Below, in pieces: positions 57,601 to 64,000 of a stretch of DNA of 64,000 nucleotides (position 1 is the first letter of the stretch; each line of letters opens with the position of its first letter). The position numbers were made by a program, and so were the translations under genes. The notes under the pieces were generated by a model that had not been told where the DNA came from, ran no database searches, and worked only from the letters and a program-made list of their open reading frames with translations. The DNA lies in contig NC_003280.10 of assembly GCF_000002985.6 (NCBI RefSeq), positions 14,256,501 to 14,320,500 of the forward strand, given 5' to 3'. Origin of the DNA: Caenorhabditis elegans. Lineage: Eukaryota > Nematoda > Chromadorea > Rhabditida > Rhabditidae.

Positions 57601-60600
57601 TAAAATTAGTAGTTTCGACCACTCTAGCTAGACTACCAAAAATTGTAATTTTTAATGATTTGAGAATGACAGTGATCTCGTCAGTAGCTAGCCATTCTCG
57701 TTTTATTTTTGAATTTTTTGGTGCTGTTTAAAATATTGAGAAATTACTCGGTAGAATAAAAAAAAATTACATCTTAGCCATGTAGGCGTAGGTCGCCTAC
57801 GGTCACTTTTTTGGGAAAATTCTTGATTTTTTTCGGGAAAACTACGAAAAAAACTAATGATTTAAGTATCAAAAAATATAGTGTTTTTGATGATAAAATA
57901 ATTTTTGTTTAAAATATTGAGAAATTATTCGTTGATTTTTCAACGGAAACATTTTTTGTCGATAATTTTGAAAATAGGCATAGGTCGCCTGAAACCTTTT
58001 TTTGAAAAAAATCCTCAATTTTTTGGGAAAACTACGGAAAAGCTAATGATTTATAAAAACTTTTTTTTTTAATCTTGACGATCCTCACATTTTAGCCACG
58101 GAAAGTAGGCGTAGGTCGCCTACGGAAATTTTTTGTAAATTTTTTTAAATGTAGTGGCCGTTAGAAACACTTGAAATTTGTAGTTTCGACCACTCTAGCT
58201 AGACTACCAAAAATTGTAATTTTTAACGATTTGAGAATGGCCGTGGTCTCATCAGTAGCTAGCCATTCTCGTTTTATTAGAAAATTTTTGGAAAAAAAAC
58301 TTGAAAAAAGTCGAAAACATGCACCATGCCGTCGCCTACAACTCGCCTGGTAGGCGGCCTATTTTGAGGAGCCACGACGATCGACCAATGTGTGCACCTC
58401 TCCGCTGATTTCTGTCGATTCTTCTGAAATAAAGTTATTATTCATAGCATATTATACTCTTTATTTTCTGAAATTTGTATGTAAATACCAATTTTCATGT
58501 AAATATTTCTCGTGCCTCTGCTCCAACTTCTTTTTTTTTTCGTAAAATAATGATTTATTGACTATTTCTGTCAACTGAAGTCTTTTTTTAAAGAAAATCC
58601 TGGATTTTTGGGAAAAATTTACGAAAAAAACTATCAATTTATCAAAAAATTGTGATTTTGACGATGAAATTTTTTTTAGAAAATTGAAAAACGACCGGGA
58701 ATTATTGAAATATTCGATTTTTTCCACTAAAACAGTAATTTTCAATTATTTTGAAGATTAAAACGAACGACTACGCTCCTAAAACTCACCTAATAGGCGA
58801 CCTACTTTTTGAAAAATTAAATTTAGCCACGGAAAAGTAGGCGTAGGTCGCCTAAACGCTTTTTTTTTGAGAAAATTCTACGGAAAAAAATTGATTTATA
58901 AAAAAAGGCGTTTTTGGCCATAAAAATAATTGAGAAATTATGCGGAATTAAAATATTTTTTTTCTTCATTTACGAATTTAAAGGCGCAAGCATTTTCGCG
59001 AAATGGTCTCGCCACGCGCCAATTATTGCTTAAAAAATTCAAAATCATTTCGTGGCGAGACCATTTCGCAAAAATACACGCTCCTTTAAAGTCGTTGTGG
59101 AAAAATAAATAAATACTGTATTGAAAAAGTCGATTTTCAACGAAAAAACAAAAAAAAATCGATTATTTTTAAAAAATTTGGGAAAATTCCACGGAAAAAG
59201 AAATTGACTTATCGAAAATATGCTGATTTTTGTGAGAAAAAATACATTTTCTTTGAAATATTGAGAAATTCCCCGGATTTATTGAAAAAATCGACTACTT
59301 TAACGAAAATATTCGATTATTATTGGCATAGAAACAACAACTTATGAAAAGACCGATTTTCTAAAAAAAAAAACCGAAAAACCGACACCTTTGCTGGCCG
59401 CGTGCCTAAAACTCACCTGGTAGGCGACGTAATTTTCGAAAAATAATATTTTAACATTATAGCCACCGGAAAGTAGGCGTACATCGCCTGACGGTTTTTT
59501 TTGGAGAAAATTATCGAATTTTGATTTTTTTTTTCTTCCACTGTGACTCATTTTCACGAAATTTGCACGCATTTTCACGAAATGGTCTCGCCACGCACCA
59601 CAAAAAATATTATAAAAACAATGCGTGGCGAGACCATTTCTCGAAAATGTGTGCGCCTTTAAAGCCGTAGTGAAAGAAAAAGAAATAATGTTTGAAAAAA
59701 TTGAAAAAAGTTGATTTTTAACGAAAAAACAAAAAAAAAACGATTATTATAAAAATCAAAGACAGTAGGCGCGGCATTTTTGAAAAAATTCTACGGAAAA
59801 AAATATTGATTTTGGTAAGAAAAATATACATTTTCATCGAAATATTCAGAAATTGCCCGGATTTATTGAAAAATCGACTTCTTTAGCTAAAATATCCGAT
59901 TTTCCAAAAAAACTGAAAAACCGACACCATTATTGACCACGTGCCTGAAACTCACCTGATAGGCGACCTACTTTTTGAGAATTTTTTGTTAACATTTAAG
60001 CCACCGGAACGTAGGCGTAGATCGCCTACGGTAACTTTTTGAGAGAATCCTCAATTTTTTGGGAAAACTGCAAAAAAAAACTAATGATTTATTAAAAAAA
60101 AAATATAGTGATTTTGATGTATAAAATTGTATAAAATTGATGTATAAATTTATTTAAACTATTGAGAAATTATTCGTCGATTTTTGAAGATAATATTTTT
60201 TTTCGATAATTTTAAAAATGCTTTTTTCTAAAAATATAATATTATTAGTCACAAAAACGTCATTGAAAAGTAGGTAAAGGCCGCCTGAAGGATTTTTTTT
60301 TGAAAAACTTCGAAAAAACTAATGATTTATCAAAAAACATTGAGAAATTACTCGGAATTATTGAAAAAAGTCGACTTTTTTAACGAAACATAAGCGAAAA
60401 AATTTAAATATTTTAAATATCAAAAAAAAAACAAAAAAATTCACTTTTAACTACATTTTAGCCACGGAAAGTAGGCGTAGGTCGCCTACGGAATTTTTTT
60501 GATTTTTTAAAAATAGTGGCCGTTAGAAGCACTTGAAATTAGTAGTTTCGACCACTCTAGCTAGACTACCAAAAATTGTAATTTTTAATGATTTGAGAAT

Positions 60601-61330
60601 GGCCGTGGTCTCGTCAGTAGCTAGCCATTCTCATTTTATTTTTGAATTTTTTGGAAAAAAAATTAGAAACTTGAAAATTGGCGTTTTTCAGTGATTTTCT
60701 CAGTTTTTTTTTCAAAATTTTGATGATCCTGATAATAAAAAAAATGCTGTTTAAAATATTGAGAAATTACTCGGAAGAATAAAAAAAAAAATTACATCTT
60801 AGCCATGTAGGCGTAGGTCGCTACGGTCACTTTTTGGGAAAATTCTTGATTTTTTTTGGGTAAACTACAAAAAAAACTAATGATTTAAGTATCAAAAAAT
60901 ATAGTGATTTTGATGATAAAATAATTTTTGTTTAAAATATTGAGAAATTATTCGTTGATTTTTCAACGGAAACATTTTTTGTCGATAATTTTGAAAATAG
61001 GCATAGGTCGCCTGAAACCTTTTTTTGAAAAAAATCTTCAATCTTTTGGGAAAACTACGGAAAAGCTAATGATTTATCAAAAACATTTTTTAAAAAAATC
61101 TTGATGATCCTCACATTTTAGCCACGGAAAGTAGGCGTAGGTCGCCTACGGAAATTTTTTTGATTTTTTAAAAATAGTGGCCGTTAAAACACTTGAAATT
61201 TGTAGTTTCGACCACTCCAGCTAGACTACCAAAAATTGTAATTTTTAACGATTTGAGAATGACCGTGGTCTCGTCAGTAGCTAGCCATTCTCATTTTATT
61301 TTGGAATTTTTTGGAAAAAAAAGTTAGAAA
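57600..61330. repeat. Repeat field with GTAGGCGTAGGTCGCCTAC motif, partly duplicated
   Basis: A 110-bp block (CCACTCTAGCTAGACTACCA to GTAGCTAGCCATTCTC) occurs four times in the same orientation: 57610, 58178, 60543 and 61200. The self-complementary motif GTAGGCG..CGCCTAC recurs about ten times in between. The segment 57720-58290 is repeated nearly intact at 60740-61310, so this field grew by duplication of ~0.57-kb blocks. Short palindromes with AAATGGTCTCGCCACGC lie at 58975-59100 and 59560-59675. No coding gene is apparent. Confidence 0.75.
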
Positions 61331-61657
61331 CTTGAAAATTCGTGTTATTTAGTCCTGTTTCCATGTGGAATTCCTGAAATTTTAAAAAATAAAAAACTAA
61401 AAAAAAACCTAAAAATAGTCAACATTTTGCGAAAAAAAAAGAATGTTGGAGCAGAATTTTTCCGTCCCCACGATAATTTTCAATAATTTTGCAGATCATC
61501 TTTATTTTAAAAGATCGAAGCAAGAAGTCCAGAATGTCTGTGCCAACCGATCCCCAGGTCGGTCCGCGAGCTCGTAATCGATGGTGGTGACGGGAACTCC
61601 TTCACACTGGAAAGGGAGCCCAACTCCAGAACCGTCATCACCATCGCACACTACAGG

Positions 61658-63482
61658 ATGACCGAGCCCGAGCCTGTGGTGATGCGGTTGAGCCTGCCGG
61701 CATCTGGCGCCGGAAGACGAGGAAGAGGTGGTGTGGAAGAGGATGAGGAGGAGGAAGAGGACGAGGATGAGGAGGAGGAGAACGAGGACGAGGACGAGGA
61801 CGAGGATGATGATAATGATGATGATGAAGATGATGATGAAGAGGAGGAAGATGAGGATGAGGAGGAGGATGAAGCAGAGGATGAAGCAGAGGATGATGAG
61901 GAGAATGAGGAAGTGAAGGAAGAGAAGGAGGACGAGGAGGTGGTTGAAGAGCGCGTGAAGGTGGAGGAACCAAGACCAAGAGCCGTGGCCGAAAGAGACG
62001 ATGCCAGCGAGGGAGACGCGTCACTTGGCAGCCTTCGTGCTCCATCTGATGACCAGGGGGAGCAATCTCCTTGGAGTTCAGATGTGGCCGAAGAGGGACG
62101 CAGATCTCCGACCTGGTCAGACCGGTCATGGTACACCGTAAGTTACAGCTCTTTTTGAAATGGATTTTTTCAACAAAGAAATTCGATTTTTTTAAACAAT
62201 TTTTTTCTTAATTTTGCAAAATTGAAAAAATCATTTGAAAAAAAAAACAATTTGAATTTTTAAAAATTTTCTGACTGTTTGTCCCAAAAAAAAAATTTTT
62301 TTTTGACTAATTTTGAAATTTTAGCGAATTTTTTTTTGGAAAATTTTGAAAAAAAAAACGCGAAACTATCGAAAATTAATCAATTTTTTAAGTTTGCAAA
62401 ATTGAAAATAGGTCCGCTAAAAAATTACTAAAATTTTCAAAAGTGGTATTTCTAATGAAATACCCAAAAATATTGAATTTGGTCGGGATTTTTGATTTTT
62501 ACAAAAATTGCCAATTTTTTTTTAAATCTTGAAAAATTAAAAAAAAAATTATTTGAAAAAATTCTCTATGTTTCTGACTGTTTTTCCCAAAAAAAAAATT
62601 TTTTTTGGAACATTTTGAAAAAAAACGCGAAAATATCAAAAATTAGCCAATTTTTTAATTTTGCAAAATTTGTTAAATTATTTAAAAATTTAGAAAAAAA
62701 ACCTACAAAATTCAGGATCTTGGCTCCTGGAACGCAATGATGGCCGGGTCGTCGGTAAGTAGCCGTAGCTCGAGCAGCATCAGCTCGCTGTCGACTTTCC
62801 GGTCGCCAGTGAGCTCGACCTCGGGCTACGTCTCCGGCGTCTCCGGTGGCGCATTCAACCCGGATGATGATGAAGGTGTGATGGGCGATGATGATGAGGA
62901 GGAGGAGGAGGAGGAGGAGGAGGAGGAGGAGGAGGAGGAGGACGTGGCGGATGTTGTTGACGCCGAAGCAATCGACGATGCGGTGCCAGAGGCGGAGAAG
63001 GAGGAAGCTGCTGCCGGGCCGTCGGCTTCGAATCCATTGAAAAGATCCGGCACAGATCTTGGAACCGACGCGCCGAGCAGTAAGCGACCAACTTCCTCGT
63101 CGCTGCCCACATCCGATCGTCGATTTGCTCTCGTGAATGTGGCAATGCAACATTCAAAGGATCCCCTTCACCAGGAATTGAAGAAGCATTTGGAGGAGCT
63201 TGGGTATCGACGAATTTTTAGACTAATTTCATTTATTTTATGATCTTATTTCAGAATTGATGATCTTGAATCGGCCGAGTATCACTCAATGCCATTCAAG
63301 AATCAACTCCCTCACTTCCTGGTGATCTTCGTGGTTGGAAGCGATGCGTCGGCATCGCTCATCAACGAGATGATCAAAGAAGATGAATGGATGGCCAAGT
63401 TCAAGGAATGCGGCACGCAACAGTTCTTGTGGCGCGAGTTGGATGCGGAGGAGCTTGTCAGAACGTTCCTTTTGGCGATGGC
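61658..63482 (+). CDS. Acidic, Ser-rich protein, 5' part (3 exons seen, runs off the window)
   Basis: The exons are 61658-62137, 62716-63203 and 63255-63482, phase-consistent, giving 398 residues before a GTAAG donor. Residues ~26-105 are a long Glu/Asp run. A Ser-rich stretch and a second run of 15 Glu follow (62895-62942), and then a globular-looking part (FKNQLPHFLVIFVVGSDASA). Such acidic runs are common in nuclear, histone- or RNA-binding proteins, but I do not recognise the family and assign no function. The start is uncertain: the frame is open upstream to 61511 and is protein-like there (FTLEREPNSRTVITIAHYR), so 61658 may be internal and an earlier exon may exist. Confidence 0.7.
62138..62715. 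repeat. Intron with an internal direct repeat
   Basis: A ~130-bp block (TTTCTGACTGTTTGTCCCAA through CGCGAAACTATCGAAAATTA) at 62267-62400 recurs at 62570-62670 with changes. Nothing else is seen. Confidence 0.6.
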
Positions 63483-63524
63483 GTAAGTTTTTCGATAATT
63501 TTTCAAAAGTGGAGTAGCGCCAGC

Positions 63525-64000
63525 GGGGAAATTACTTTAAAACATGCCTATGGTACCACAATGACCAAATATCATAGTAAAAAAAGTTTTAAAAAATTTT
63601 CTAAATTTTATATGATTTTTTGAAAATTGAAAAAAATCTCGAATTGCATTAAATTCCTATTCGAATTACCGCCAATAGTTCGATGTGTTCGATGGAGCGC
63701 GCTTACATTATTTTAACTTTTATTTATCAATTGTTCTTATTTTTAATTGATTTTTCATGTTTTTTAAAGTAATTTTGCTGAAAATTTAATGAAAAATTCA
63801 AGATAAATGTAGGTTGTTCACTAAAAATAATTTAAAACAGAGAAAGAACGGTTTCCAACGACGTTGAGCCTGAAATAATCTATTTCAAAGATTTAGGCTT
63901 TAGCGCCCGCTTTTTAATAAAAAATTTATATTTATCTTGAATTTTTTATTAAATTTCCAGTAAAATTACTCAAAAAAAAACATGAAAAATCAATCGGAAA
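63525..64000. repeat. TTTAAA palindromic element, truncated by the window end
   Basis: It starts GGGGAAATTACTTTAAAACATGCC like 21190 and 23447, with GATGGAGCGCGCTTACATTA. The second arm begins near 63880 and is cut by the end of the window. It lies in an intron of the acidic-protein gene. Confidence 0.8.

Noticed and set aside
61638..62136. Minus-strand Ser-rich and His/Pro-rich frames
   Set aside because: They are antisense of the GAG/GAT-encoded acidic run, where stops are rare; the plus-strand exon structure explains the sequence.

Overview
The window is nematode nuclear DNA, almost certainly Caenorhabditis elegans chromosome II at the catalase cluster. The evidence is the tandem trio of catalase genes whose predicted lengths (500, 497 and 512 residues) fit ctl-2, ctl-1 and ctl-3, together with AT-rich introns using TTTTCAG acceptors, srh chemoreceptor genes, TTAGGC telomere-like repeats, and a high load of palindromic (foldback) DNA elements.

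Layout. 1-13 kb (minus strand): the 3' exon of an unrecognised tail-anchored protein, then a complete five-exon gene for a secreted 336-residue protein of unknown family. 13-20 kb: intergenic DNA dominated by GCCG-rich 35-bp arrays, a 32-bp CCAAT-containing minisatellite, and a stray inverted copy of a helicase exon. 20.2-27.4 kb (plus): a six-exon DDX43-like DEAD-box helicase whose introns are almost entirely nested palindromic transposons. 28-35.5 kb: a PBDC1-like gene fragment, two intact srh receptor genes (minus), one frameshifted srh pseudogene (plus), and two hAT-type miniature elements with clear 8-bp target duplications. 36.3-43 kb (plus): two tandem TTC38-type genes with the same six-exon layout. 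43.2-54.2 kb (minus): the three catalases. 55-61.4 kb: repeats and a doubtful small gene. 61.5 kb to the end (plus): the first part of a gene for a strongly acidic, serine-rich protein that runs off the window.

Main result. The catalase cluster contains a 4,233-bp tandem duplication (45188-49420 repeated as 49421-53653, with no difference seen by eye). Its junction is a 30-bp tract inside exon 2, so the middle gene is a chimera: upstream region, exon 1 and the start of exon 2 are ctl-2-like, and the rest is ctl-3-like. This is the expected product of an unequal crossover between two older catalase genes. It gives the middle gene the upstream region of the peroxisomal enzyme but a C-terminus without a peroxisomal signal. 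The middle and distal genes also share a non-canonical GC-AG third intron that the first gene lacks.

No operon was identified. The catalases and TTC38 genes converge with about 120 bp between stop codons. All annotations are by reading only; no database search was run.
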